Source of the DNA: Nemertoderma westbladi
Taxonomy: Eukaryota > Xenacoelomorpha > Nemertodermatida > Nemertodermatidae
Length of the DNA stretch: 64,000 bases
Direction: 5' to 3'
Assembly: GCA_032718475.1 (NCBI GenBank)
Contig: JAUCBJ010008887.1
Location: forward strand, 1 to 64,000
The notes below the pieces were generated by a model. It searched no databases, was not told where the DNA came from, and saw only the letters and a list, made by a program, of their open reading frames with translations. Position 1 is the stretch's first letter, and each line of letters starts with the position of its first letter. Both the position numbers and the translations under genes were made by a program. This document shows, in pieces, positions 43,919 through 56,400 of this stretch.

Positions 43919-45513
43919 GGAGATGTTTTCATCATCACTACTCCAGGACGAAGACCATTAGTGATACCGCTCCATTGACATCTGCGCAAGTTCATGTTAT
44001 TAAAAATTTACCCAAATATAAAACATCCGACCGGTTTCTAAAGGAGAAAATTAGTTACCAGGAGCATGAAGAAACCAATAAGCAGATACTGAGACTCCTG
44101 CAATGCTATGAGGATTCCGATAAGTATTTCCTGTTGTTGAGAAATCCGCAGATGCGCTTAAGGGATCGATTCTCTAGCACAATGATAGATGGGTTAATAC
44201 GTGTTGGAGGAAGGCTCACCAATGCGCCATTATCCTTTGACACTAAATTCCCCATACTCATTAGAAATCTTGAAGTACAAATCAAGATTATTGTAGATGT
44301 TCACAGCAAACTTTATCATGCTGGTAGAGAACGAGTTCTTAGCGAAATTCGAACTCGCTATTATTTTGATAAACCCCGTAGAGCTCTGAACCAAGTTCTT
44401 AGGAACTGCATACCCTGTAGGAAAGCATTCAGTAGGCCTTTAACACAGCGAGAGGCAGAATTACCTAGGGAACGAGTAAGCTTCTATGAACCACCTTTTA
44501 CTAATACTGGTGTAGATTTATTTGGCCCTATTGAAGTATATCGTGCTAGGACTATAGTCAAGAGATGGTGTGTCATCTTCGTATGCATGACTTGTAGAGC
44601 CATCCATCTCGATATGGTGAACGATCTATCTACCAACAGCTTCGTCTTAAGTTTACGCCGACAGATCGCTCGCTTCGGGACGAGTAATACCATGAGATCG
44701 GATAAGGGAACGAACTTCATTGGTGCCAACAACGAAATACAGGCTTACGTGAAGGACTGGAACCAAAGACAGGTGGACGATCAGCTAAGGATAACAGCGT
44801 CTAGCTGGACCTTCAACGCCGCCGACGCCCCTTGGTGGGGAGGAAGTTGGGAGAGATTAATTAGAAGTGTCAAGACCGCATTTCACTTTATAGTGCCATG
44901 CCACGCGTATGTCACCGACGAACTTTTGCGGACGTTAATGGAGGAAATAGCTGCCTATCTCAACGAGAGACCGCTTATGCCAGTCTCATCGAGTCCCGAT
45001 TCCCTGGAAGCGCTAACACCTGCGCACTTCCTACTGAAGAAACCTGTAGCCATGCTCCCACGATCGGAGATTGCCGACGGAGACGAATACTGCCGTCGAA
45101 CTTGGCAACTTATGCAGTTGCTATCCCGTAGTTTCGCTGACCATTTCGAGAAACATTATCTGCCCACGCTACAACTTCGAACTAAGTGGTTTGCGCAGCA
45201 AGAAAACGTCAGCGCCGGAGATATGGTGCTTATTGTAGATTCAGACCTCCCACGTAAACGGTGGCAGACAGGTCGTATCATCGAGACTCACATCTCAGAT
45301 GATGGTTTAGTACGCTCGGTAGAACTCGTCGTCATGCGGCGTAACTTCAAGAAGCCAGGCATAATCTTTGAGACGCAACAACTCAACCGCCCAGTTGGTC
45401 GTTTATGTTTACTGGAAAGAGACAGAGAACTCTCCGGAAACTATGGAAGGCAAGACACTCTTCCCACGACCACCTCCCTAATTCCTCAAACATCTAGGGA
45501 CTCCCCAACATGA
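43852..45513 (+). pseudogene. pol: BEL-A pol: integrase with C-terminal domain
   Basis: The longest intact piece of pol. It has the HHCC zinc site (HSKLYHAGRERVL, then CIPCRKAF), the catalytic D in GVDLFGPIEV, D in MRSDKGTNFIGA, and E in PWWGGSWERLIRSVK, then LTPAHFLLKKP and the BEL C-terminal domain (SAGDMVLIVDSD, WQTGRIIETH, SVELVVMRR). The stop is at 45511-45513. It needs frameshifts upstream to be joined with RT, so as read it could not be made as part of Pol. The domain itself looks undamaged. Confidence 0.9.
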
Positions 45514-46942
45514 TACGTCTGGAGTGGGTGTATGACTATATTGTTTTATCTATTTTATTATATTTTTATATGCGAACTTTATTATGTACTTTATTATAAT
45601 CGTTTTTATTCAATTTTATTTAGTAGAAGGTTATTTTAGATTATTTGGTAGATTAGTGCAATATATTAGTGTTTATTACGTAATTACATATATATAATAT
45701 ATATTTAGTGTGACGGCGAGAAATAATTTTTCTCTTTCCTTACTGTCCGTATCATATTATAAATACGTGACTACAGTAAGATGAAATGTCCGTACTTATT
45801 AAAGTACAATAAAGCCCCTACTATATTTAAGTATTATTGGTAGGCAGAGTATTAGGAATGCAAAGTTCAGATCCTCGTGTCTCGGCTAAACCAAGCTCTG
45901 GGAAGACCTTGGAAACGACTTGCCTCTTCACACTGACATTGCTTCGTGCGATATTGCTCTTCTACCTTATATTAAATAATACATATAGTAGCGTGATGTC
46001 CATATAACAGTAGCGTAAAACGCAAATAAATCTGTTAAACCTTTTGACCATCTGTAATTCTAGTCGATTAAGATATCGCGGCACCCACCGATATACTTGA
46101 AAGACAAATTCTAGAATCAGTGGTTAACGTCCTCAGACAAGTTCTGGAATAAATCGGTGCCCATCTTAAATATTAATTTAATATTTATTAAAATCTGTAA
46201 AATTCAGATCCATTAACAATTCTAGTCGATTAAGATATCGTAGCACTTACCGATACTCTTAAAGGACAAATTTCATAGAATTAAGGATCCTATGTCCCCA
46301 GACCTGCTCTGGAATCAAATTGTGTCAATTTTAACATCAAATAATAAAATTCACGGGAATAAATTTAAATTCATATTTTAAACGAATTTCATAAATTGTC
46401 GTTTTGTGCAATTTATAACATTCCCAAAATTCCATTAATTAATAGATCATGGGAGTGGAGATTCATCCTATTGAGTGTATTAGAGTGCGAGAATCTCCAA
46501 CATATAGTCAATAGCCGATAAAATTAATAAAATCATACATAAGGAGGATATTGACAATTAAAGAATTACTATTAAATAGCATTCCAGATCTGTATGCATG
46601 AGAATTACCCTAATTCTACCGCTAGCTTTCCATAATGTCACCATAGCAACAACCACGCTAGAATTAGAAGTGAGTTAAAATAACAATAGAAAGCTTACCA
46701 CAGTGAATAGCATGCCTAATAAATAGCATCTTGATAGTATCTAAGGATACATAATAATAACGTGGCATTCTGGAAGGCATCTGCCTAACGGACAAATGGC
46801 CCTAATTTGTACAAATTGTGGCAGGAATGTGGAATTTGTGTATTTATAGGTGAATGTTACTACTAAAGTGTGTTTACAGTAGCGAGCCGCAATTGTGAAA
46901 GTTATCCTACATCTGTATCAAGTACCTCCAGGATATTCGAGC
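45514..46942 (+). other. BEL-A spacer between integrase and ORF3
   Basis: Non-coding. A direct repeat of about 115 bases occurs at 46056-46170 and 46218-46330 (starting AATTCTAGTCGATTAAGATATCG). A second repeat, 46658-46901, recurs at 47638-47871 on the other side of the BEL-B remnant. Confidence 0.65.
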
Positions 46943-47871
46943 TGTGACGGGATCCAGGAAGGATCCAGATTTATCCGTTTGTCAGTTCACGCGTCCCCGC
47001 CGTGTGTGAAAGATAAAGAGTTTCTGTTGTTCGTTGTATTGCAATGTTCGAGGTATATACAATATAGATATAGATAATGATGACTGGTAATATTGTTGTA
47101 CACGGAAGGCGGGAGACGGTAACTGAAATCCCGGTACTTCCCTAGCTAAACTATTCTTACAGTAGTACCAATAACACTGAGATAACTGAGGTAATATGAT
47201 TACTGGTTACTGGTTATATTGCACGGTGGCCTTATTGCTCTACTCAATCGGTGCCTTCCCCCCTCCGATTGGTTGATACCCTTGTTGGCGCCCTTTGGAG
47301 TGTCCCGTTCACTCCACCTGTTCTCTCTTGGTTAGGGGTTTGGCCCCTGACCCTTATTGTGTGGTTCACCTTCCCATTTTGTTGGGGTGGCGCGAGTTGG
47401 TTGATTGCCCAATCTCGAGGCCCCCAATATTGCTTATCGGCTTAACTTTTATGGGGTGTTAGCGGGATTGGATAAGCTAACACTCCCCCCCATGCTATCT
47501 TCCCGGTGAGAAGATAGCATCAACCGAAAAGTGCGCTACAATCCCGCTGGATCCCGATCTAGCATCGGGTGTGGGGTGGAAATCTTTTCTCTCGGAGTCG
47601 GCTTTCCAGGAAGTCGGCTTTTCCTTTCTAGAATTAGAAGCAAGTTAAGAGAACAATAGAAAGCTTGTCCCATTGCATAGCATAGAGAATACATAGCACA
47701 CTGTTAGTATCCAAGGATACACAGTAATAACGTGACATTCTGGAATGCACTGACTAACGGACAAATGGCCTGTATGTGTACAATTGGTGACAGTTGTGTG
47801 GAATTTGTGCGTTTATAGGTGAATGTTACTGCTAAAGTATGTTTACAGTAGCTAGTCGCAATTGTAAAAGT
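46658..47871. repeat. Diverged 240-bp direct repeat flanking the BEL-B remnant
   Basis: 46658-46901 and 47638-47871 both start CTAGAATTAGAAG and share AACAATAGAAAGCTT, CTAACGGACAAATGGCC and TATAGGTGAATGTTACT. Identity is clearly below that of the two LTRs, so the duplication is older than this insertion or came from two source elements. Confidence 0.85.
46943..47611 (-). mobile_element. BEL-B LTR remnant (LTR plus 130 bp of 3' internal sequence)
   Basis: 46943-47482 is an inverted copy of the BEL-B LTR, including the TG...CA ends; 47483-47611 is the inverse of the polypurine tract and the sequence just before the LTR at 8230-8358. It is a truncated 3' end, not a solo LTR, inserted in BEL-A copy 2. 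Confidence 0.92.
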
Positions 47872-48105
47872 AGCCCAACTCTCCTATAGAAAGAACCTCA
47901 AGTGGATCCAAGCCTTTGGGACGGACAGTGGAGTGACTTGTGCCGGTTATCGTTGTCGTGCTGTTGCTACATGTTGGCGTAAACACCGCGACGACGGTAC
48001 ATCGGCGCTGAGAATCCCACTGTCCGGGGGCAAAGAGAAGTAGGCAGCGACGCCCGCTCGCCTAAATATAAACTCATTTGATATTAATAAACTCAGATAG
48101 CAGAT

Positions 48106-49513
48106 ATGACGGAGTTGATAGAAGATGATCTTGGTATTAGGGAGCGATATACTCTACCTTTACAAGCATTTGTGGATAGCTTAATACGCGGTGAAGCCAA
48201 TCCAACCATTACGGAGGACGATGGTCGTTATATCGAACCGCCGATATACGAGTCGCTATACTCATCGTAATGGTACGTATATGGACTTCCTAACTACCGG
48301 CCATCCTATCGATTTACATGATACGGACGATGTAGACACCGAAAGGGAAATGGTTCTATTTAAATATCATACCCAGCGGAGTCGTAACGATAAACCGAGA
48401 ATAGATCACGAAAATTCTATTCGTAACAGACTGGGAAGACGAACCAATATGCCTCTAATCTGAGGAGATTCAGCCTATCGCGCCCGGAACAGTGACAACG
48501 ATTACATCCTAGAATAGTATCAAGGTCCACAGTGTCTCACTGCGTACGATTATCGCCATGCCAACTATGTTTCTCGGCAACGTTGTCGGTTATGCGCATC
48601 GAGAGACCATGTTACGCCCATGGACACAAACGTCCGCTGTTCCTATTTCCACGAACAACCGGCGATGGAAATTTATTGCGCGTATTGCAGACTCAATAAC
48701 TTGCAAATTTTTGCGGTTTGCCCTCAATTTATGACTCAATGTCACCATTGTCAACTAAAGGGACACGCCAGTTTCGATTGCCCTTTTAATCGCGATTTGG
48801 AAAGCGTAGATGAAATGATCACACTACGTTACATCAGAGCTTGGGAAGCGAACGCTGATTTACATTGTGATTCGCGCCATCGCTATTATCCTGGACGCGC
48901 TTACGAAGGAGTTTATGTGTTCCATCCTTACCTATTCGCTTCTGTTGAACAGAAATCACGCATATCGCGTTACGAACTACTGAAGCGCGTCGGAGAATGT
49001 ATTTCAACCAAGTTCGTACGCAAATTTGTTAGGAGTGTTAATCCTAGCGACCTTCATTCCTATAACTTAATCAATTATATCCGTCAGGACCCAGACTATG
49101 GAGACTTATTTGTTAACTCACACCCCGAGTTACAGGAAGTATATCGACGGCCTTACGAATACCGAGCCCGCGAATGCGAGTTGGAAAGAACCATTAAACC
49201 CAGGAAGTTTCTGACTGCCTATGGTCCACCCACGGCTCTCGTTCAGACCACTCGTAAAGGACCCGTAAGAGCGGCTGTCTTAAAACGCGCTCTCAAAGCC
49301 GTTAGACCCCTCTCCCCCGACGTTGATGTCAATCAACCCGGCACTTCGACTGGCGGATACACCGACCATAATCCTACACCCTCTGATGCAATTATATTGC
49401 ACCCTTCACCCAGGAGTTATAGCCCTCCTTGTAAGGTGGCTCGCCCCAAAGAGAAAAGGACTCTAGCCAGCTTTAAAAAACTGCGTAAACGCTGTCCGCG
49501 CAAGAAAGGCTAA
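48106..49513 (+). pseudogene. ORF3 of BEL-A copy 2: zinc-knuckle protein, N-terminus broken
   Basis: Homologue of 1-1602. The ATG at 48106 opens 54 codons (MTELIEDDLGIRERYTL...) that end at 48268-48270; this is probably the true start of the family, which is off the window in copy 1. A shifted frame (48191-48463) follows. Near 48500 a one-base shift and a TAG (where copy 1 has TGG) interrupt the segment before the knuckles, and part of the N-terminal third is deleted. From 48620 to 49513 the frame is intact with the CHHCQLKGHASFDC knuckle and the basic tail. In 880-1020 against 48791-48931 (47 codons), 19 codons differ and 16 of the changes are silent. Confidence 0.8.
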
Positions 49514-49591
49514 CTGTTTAGAGTATTTACATATATTAGAAACTGTGATTTTTGTATATTTATAAACTTGAATCCCATTTTCTGGGAGCGG

Positions 49592-50386
49592 TGTAAAAGC
49601 TTTTGCGGTTATACATGCGGTTATATATTTCCGCAAGGTACCGTTATAGGTGTTTTAACGGACATAAAAGTCATTCTTCTATATGCGTGCTTTGGCGGAC
49701 ATGGTAAGGCAAAAAACCCGCAATGCACCAAATACCCTGGCACAGCTTAGCCTTGATGATTCAGATTACGACATCTAACAGCTGGTTGCTGACATGGAAA
49801 CGGCCATTGGACACATGGTTCTTTGTTTAGCTTAACAGCCAATCAGAGCGATTTTTTCTGTCGATGTGGAGATATTTTGGCCGATCGTGCTAGGAGTGTT
49901 CAGTCTTACTGTTTTTCTTGATACTGTTGTGTTGTTTCTATCTAGGCCAGGAACACCGGCTCTAGAGTCAATTCGTTTTTCATACTTTAGAAGAAACATT
50001 AGTAGGCTTAAATTATAGAGCGTATAACTGTTATCATAACATAACAATCAGTGCAACTCAGTTCAGTCTTACATTATCGGTTCAACATACATTATTATAC
50101 TGCTATTTACTGTTGTCATATTTTGTATCAGTTGGTTGAATATTATTTGGAGAACATCTATAAAGAACCCAAATTTCCCAATTTTCTTGATACACTACAG
50201 GTTAGAGAGACGGGTTACATATAGCGATTGCGACTTATATTATTGTGGTTTGTAGTGAATTTAATGCTATTTGATAAGCACTACATGAGTCAGTTGCTGT
50301 TCTCTTTATATATGATCGGCAAATTAGTGAGCAGTATTGTGTGTTACCGGTAGTGAAACTGCTAAAGGTCTTCAAAAGCGCGTACA
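49592..50386 (+). repeat. BEL-A 3' LTR (copy 2) with internal deletion
   Basis: Starts TGTAAAAGC after the purine-rich CTGGGAGCGG and ends GCGCGTACA. It is shorter than the 5' LTR because about 350 bases between GTTACCGGTAGTG and AAACTGCTAAAGG are missing. The remainder is almost identical to 33872-34640. Confidence 0.92.
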
Positions 50387-50549
50387 TGTAACATTTATAA
50401 AAAAAATAGCAAAAACTAGCCAGTATAAAAAATCTGGTCAATTGGCACCCAAGGTGTACTAATGCCATTAAAATTGCAATATATTTTTTATGGTGTTTTC
50501 ACAACAATATATACAGTACCGGTAGCTAAAAATATTAATAATATTTTTA

Positions 50550-51539
50550 GGGTGCATGTAAAGAGCGGACTGCGGACTGTGGACTGCGGATAGCCAAAAT
50601 CCACGCGGTCAATTTAAATTATCGACTTCCAAACTAAGAATCCGTTCTTTGTTGTCTGGACAAATGGCGGACTGAAGCCGGTAAATTGTAACCTGATTGG
50701 CTCAATCATTTACATAGGCTGAAAGGGAACTTAAAGAATGAATCATCCCATTGCAGCATTGGCTTTTAAATGTTTACCATTGCGCAACAAGGATAACAGG
50801 TACATAACAAGTATAACAAGTAATACAGGAAATAATTATCCTATACAGTAATTACGTGGACTGTTGATTAAGGGGCTACTACAGTACTAGTGGCGAACCT
50901 ATACCTACTGAGGACTAGTGGCGAACCTATACCTCTACTGTAAATACAGTAGTAGGCTAATCAGGTAATATTTTCCTAAACTTTCACATCAAGACACTCT
51001 CATCTTACGTAAGCCTGGATGTATTATAGTAAGTTTAGTTTTGGACGTTTAAGAATAGGCCTACTACACGTGCAATACGGCCGCCATCGATTACGTTACT
51101 TATTATAGGTACTTAGTTTTAGTTTGAATTAATCGAAAACTTCAACCGGCTGACCAGTCCAGTAGCCGGTAGGCCAACAGTACATGCCTGCTGCACGGCA
51201 GCTTAATTGATACCGCACCGGTAGTCCTACTTAATTACTTGCAGTATAATTATACTGTAGCAATGTTGGAATATTGTTTGTGTTTCCATCTCTATGCTGC
51301 TATGTGTCACAATGAAAACATTTAAGCCAATAAGAGGATTCAGGAAAGTTCCCTTTGGGCCTATGTAAATGATTGAGCCAATCAGGTTACAATTTTCTGG
51401 CTTCAGTCCGCCGTTTGTCCAGACAACAAAGAGCGGATTCTTACATTATAATGCTATAATTCAAATTGACCGCGCATATTTGGGCTTTTAATTGACAATC
51501 CGCAGTCCGTAGTCCGCAGTCCGCTCTTTACATGCACCC
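50550..51539. mobile_element. TIR element of 990 bp with long (about 190 bp) inverted ends
   Basis: GGGTGCATGTAAAGAGCGGACTGCGG on the left is inverted at the right (CCGCAGTCCGCTCTTTACATGCACCC). The inverted similarity extends inward over GTTGTCTGGACAAA, CCTGATTGGCTCAATCATTTAC and GGGAACT. It carries no ORF. The flanks TATTTTTA and TGTTTTTA could be an 8-bp duplication with one change, which would suit hAT, but this is uncertain. Confidence 0.82.
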
Positions 51540-52165
51540 ATGTTTTTAGACATTTTAGGTATTTTTAAAACACTAGCTCCTAATAAAGACACTAGCTACC
51601 AATCAAACCACAGTACCACTAAACCAATGTTAGCCATCCATATTCAAGAAAAAAATTCAAAAAAAGGCTGTGGAAGGATAGGAACTAATTATTCATCAAA
51701 GTTGGTCAAAAATGGTCACACAAGCTATAGAAGTGCAAAAATATATTGTTCTAGAACCGTAATTTTCCAAATAAATATCAAACTTATTGTGGTAATGTTG
51801 AACAAATAATATTAGTAAATAATTAAGAATACGAATCCTGTTAGGCCTACATAATGTTACCCGGTAATATTATTGTTTCGTTGTGTTACTGGTATAATTT
51901 TAATTACAGTACCAGAATGTTAATTGTTTAAGTTGTCATAACAACTGATACAAGTTGTACTCACACATAAATTTTGATGAATGCTGAAAATACTCAGCGA
52001 TAGTATCAGTATCAAACTCACAATACATGCAAGGACCGTTCACAGTTCATTAACGCGAGCAACTTGGGGGGGTGTTAATAATTCGGAATTATCGCCTTTG
52101 AGAAACCGGACCCAGTTTAACCTTCGACCTCGACACTCTCCAGAAACGGGAGTAGTAGGAGTTTG
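51540..52165. other. Intergenic sequence without recognised gene
   Basis: The first 250 bases contain TAGCTACC and TTCTAGAAC words of the TIR family; the rest shows nothing I can name. Confidence 0.4.
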
Positions 52166-52455
52166 GGCGGCTTTGCAACAGTTATACTTAACTGATACCC
52201 ATTGGGTGTCATATGACACCCAATGACACCCTATGGGTGTCATTGGGTTCATTGGCGCCTGACTGTCTGGGTGAACCTCCTAATTAGGCTAATTAGACCC
52301 TAATTGACAGGTGTCATCAATTAATTAGTACAATTAAACCCTAATAGGTGTCTTATGACACTTATTAGGGTGTAATTGATTATCCTAATTAATCAGACTG
52401 ATTAGCGCCCTGACACCCAATGGTTTCAGTGATGTCCAACTGTCACAAAGCCGCC
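52166..52455. repeat. Foldback with nested perfect palindromes
   Basis: Outer arms GGCGGCTTTGCAACAGTT (52166) and its near-inverse ending at 52455. Inside are a perfect 26-bp palindrome CATTGGGTGTC/ATATGACACCCAATG-type at 52200-52225 and a near-perfect 48-bp palindrome at 52331-52378. GACACC/GGTGTC occurs many times. Confidence 0.85.
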
Positions 52456-53461
52456 TAAGTGGTGTCATTAAGTGACACCTCTCCCCTTTTATTTATTGGT
52501 ATTGATTTATTGGTATTTATTTTTATTTAAATAATTGTATTCATTTTACTTTATTTAATTGTATTACTTTATTTAATTTATAAATTGATTTCTAATATTA
52601 GAATTATCAATAACTCGTTTTATTTATCAATACTTCCTGTCTACCTTATAATCCATTGGACAAGTTTCAGCTCGCTCCCCATATCTCGCCCTAGGGTATA
52701 CAGGTCCTTGACTAGTGACTATTGAAGTTAATGTTAGCGAGGGGATTAACTTAAAGCATAAAGTTGCATGCAAGCTATCGTCTAGGTTACACATGAATGA
52801 ACAATTTACAAGGCCGGCCATTTATAGATTCTTTGCTGCTGTGTCAGGATTGGCTATTTAAGGAGGCCTTTTGGGCCCCAACATTCCAAGTTACTATTAA
52901 TTAGCCTTGACCAAGAAAACATCCCATTGATTCATTTTAAAGTTTACTGTTTAATTAAAGAAGGCCCTGTTTTAATACATAAGTTATATGGTATATTATC
53001 AATTTATTTAATTTGTTTTTTTTATTTACAGCCCTAATTGTTCTATTATTATTTATGTTTTATTATATTTGTCAATCTATAACTTGTTAATTTTTATTAA
53101 TTTTCTATGCATTGAGGTTTTCGTGGGCGCGGTTTCCCTACTCTCGAAACGATCTAACCTATAATTAATTACATAAGTCTGTTAGGCATGCTTAATTAAC
53201 AAATCTCGTTTACCTTTTATCCGTAAAATCTATCAAGCTAAATTGCATACAATTTTTATGGGGGGCGAGGTATGAGGCAAGATGTTTGAGACTTATTTAG
53301 GCACATTATTACACCATTTTGTACCCTCAATCTACCATTCACTCCCATTCAACCTTTCGTCCTATCTTTTACTAGACCTCAATGTTTGAAAATATAACCT
53401 CAGAATTCTTGTCTGAGGCAGCCCTAAGTCTCGGATTTAAGGCCAGAGGCAGCCCTAAAAG
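52456..53461. other. AT-rich intergenic sequence, no gene seen
   Basis: TTTATT-rich runs at about 52490-52630. No coding, RNA or mobile signature recognised. Confidence 0.4.
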
Positions 53462-56400
53462 CGTAACCTCCTCACTTGTAACCTCCTCACTTGTAACCTC
53501 CTTACTTGTAACCCCGCCCTTACTCGTAACCTCCTCACTTGGAACCTTCTCATTCGTAACCCCCTCAGTCGTAGCCTCCTCACTTGTAACATCTTCCCCT
53601 TGTGACCCCTCACTCGTAACCTCCTCACTTGTAGCCTCCTCACTTGTAGCCTCCTCACTTGTAGCCTCCACACTTGTAACCTCCTCACTTGTAGCCTCCA
53701 TACTTGTAACCTCCTAACTTGTAGCCTACATACTTGTAACCTCCTCACTTGTAACCTCCTCCCCCACTTGTAGCCTCCTCACTTGTAGCCTCATCACTTG
53801 TAACCTCCTCACTTGTAGCCTCCACACTTGTAACCTCCTCACTTGTAGCCTCCTCACTTGTAACCTCCTCCCTCACTCGTAACCTCCTCACTTGTAGCCT
53901 CCTCACTCGTAACCTCCGCACTTGTAGCCTCCTCACTTGTAACCTCCTCACTTGTAACCTCCTCACTCGTAACATCCTCACTTGTAGCCTCCTCACTCGT
54001 AACCTCCTCACTTGTAGCCTCCTCACTTGTAACCTCCTCATTTGTAACCTCCTCACTCGTAACCTCCTCACTTGTAACCTCCTCACTTGTAGCCTCCTCA
54101 CTTGTAACCTCCTCACTTGTAACCTCCTCACTTGTAACCTCCACATTTCTAACATCCTCACTTGTAGCCTCCTGACTTGTAACCTCCTCACTCGTAACCT
54201 CCTCACTCCTAACCTCCTCACTTGTAGCCTCCTCACTCGTAACCTCCTCACTTGTAGCCTCCTCACTTGTAACCTCCTCACTTGTAACCTCCTCACTCGT
54301 AACCTCCTCACTTGTAGCCTCCTCACTTGTAACCTCCTCACTTGTAACCTCCTCACTCGTAACATCCTCACTTGTAGCCTCCTCACTCGTAACCTCCTCA
54401 CTTGTAGCCTCCTCACTTGTAACCTCCTCATTTGTAACCTCCTCACTCGTAACCTCCTCACTTGTAACCTCCTCACTTGTAGCCTCCACATTTCTAACCT
54501 CCTCACTTGTAGCCTCCTGACTTGTAACCTCCTCACTCGTAACCTCCTCACTCCTAACCTCCTCACTTGTAGCCTCCACACTCGTAACCTCCACACTTGT
54601 AACCTCCTCACTTGTAACCTCCTCCCTCACTCGTAACCTCCTCACTTGTAGCCTCCTCACTCGTAACCTCCTCACTTGTAGCCTCCTCACTTGTAACCTC
54701 CTCACTTGTAACCTCCTCACTCGTAACATCCTCACTTGTAGCCTCCTCACTCGTAACCTCCTCACTTGTAGCCTCCTCACTTGTAACCTCCTCACTTGTA
54801 TCCTCCTCATTTGTAACCTCCTCACTCGTAACCTCCTCACTTGTAACCTCCTCACTTGTAGCCTCCTCACTTGTAACCTCCTCACTCGTAACCTCCTCAC
54901 TTGTAGCCTCCTCACTTGTAACCTCCTCACTTGTAGCCTCCTCACTCGTAACCTCCTCACTTGTAGCCTCCTCACTTGTAACCTCCTCACTTGTATCCTC
55001 CTCATTTGTAACCTCCTCACTCGTAACCTCCTCACTTGTAACCTCCTCACTTGTAGCCTCCTCACTTGTAGCCTCCTCACTCGTAACCTCCTCACTTGTA
55101 GCCTCCACATTTCTAACCTCCTCACTTGTAGCCTCCTGACTTGTAACCTCCTCACTCGTAACCTCCTCACTCCTAACCTCCTCACTTGTAGCCTCCACAC
55201 TCGTAACCTCCACACTTGTAACCTCCTCACTTGTAGCCTCCACATTTCTAACCTCCTCACTTGTAGCCTCCTGACTTGTAACCTCCTCACTTGTAACCTC
55301 CTCACTCCTAACCTCCTCACTTGTAGCCTCCACACTCGTAACCTCCACACTTGTAACCTCCTCACTTGTAACCTCCTCCCTCACTCGTAACCTCCTCACT
55401 TGTAGCCTCCTCACTCGTAACCTCCTCACTTGTAGCCTCCTCACTTGTAACCTCCTCACTTGTAACCTCCTCACTCGTAACATCCTCACTTGTAGCCTCC
55501 TCACTCGTAACCTCCTCACTTGTAGCCTCCACACTTGTAACCTCCTCACTCGTAACCTCCTCACTCGTAACATCCTCACTTGTAGCCTCCTCACTCGTAA
55601 CCTCCTCACTTGTAGCCTCCACACTTGTAACCTCCTCACTCGTAACCTCCTCACTCGTAACCTCCTCCCTCACTCGTAACCTCCTCACTTGTAGCCTCCT
55701 CACTCGTAACCTCCTCACTTGTAGCCTCCTCACTTGTAACCTCCTCACTTGTAACCTCCTCACTCGTAACCTCCTCACTCCTAACCTCCTCACTTGTAGC
55801 CTCCACACTCGTAACCTCCACACTTGTAACCTCCTCACTTGTAACCTCCTCCCTCACTCGTAACCTCCTCACTTGTAGCCTCCTCACTCGTAACCTCCTC
55901 ACTTGTAGCCTCCTCACTTGTAACCTCCTCACTTGTAACCTCCTCACTCGTAACATCCTCACTTGTAGCCTCCTCACTCGTAACCTCCTCACTTGTAGCC
56001 TCCACACTTGTAACCTCCTCACTCGTAACCTCCTCACTCGTAACATCCTCACTTGTAGCCTCCTCACTCGTAACCTCCTCACTTGTAGCCTCCACACTTG
56101 TAACCTCCTCACTCGTAACCTCCTCACTCGTAACCTCCTCCCTCACTCGTAACCTCCTCACTTGTAGCCTCCTCACTCGTAACCTCCTCACTTGTAGCCT
56201 CCTCACTTGTAACCTCCTCACTTGTAACCTCCTCACTCGTAACCTCCTCACTTGTAACCTCCTCACTTGTAACCTCCTCACTCGTAACCTCCTCACTTGT
56301 AACCTCCTCACTCGTAACCTCCTCACTTGTAGCCTCCTCACTTGTAACCTCCTCACTTGTAACCTCCTCACTCGTAACATCCTCACTTGTAGCCTCCTCA

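Larger units (their letters stand above)
33872..50386 (+). mobile_element. BEL-A copy 2: complete 16.5-kb BEL/Pao LTR retrotransposon
   Basis: 5' LTR, 2.2-kb leader, gag, protease, RT/RNase H, integrase, a 2.6-kb spacer with a BEL-B LTR remnant, ORF3 and 3' LTR. The flanks TATAA (33867-33871) and TGTAA (50387-50391) fit a 5-bp target duplication with one change. Joining the flanks restores TTCTATAACATTTATAAA, a phrase of the surrounding AT-rich family. BEL elements are usually below 10 kb, so this one is long. Confidence 0.88.

Noticed and set aside
34107-50047. Two identical 71-codon minus-strand ORFs at 34107-34322 and 49832-50047
   Set aside because: Their identity reflects the near-identical LTRs, not protein conservation.
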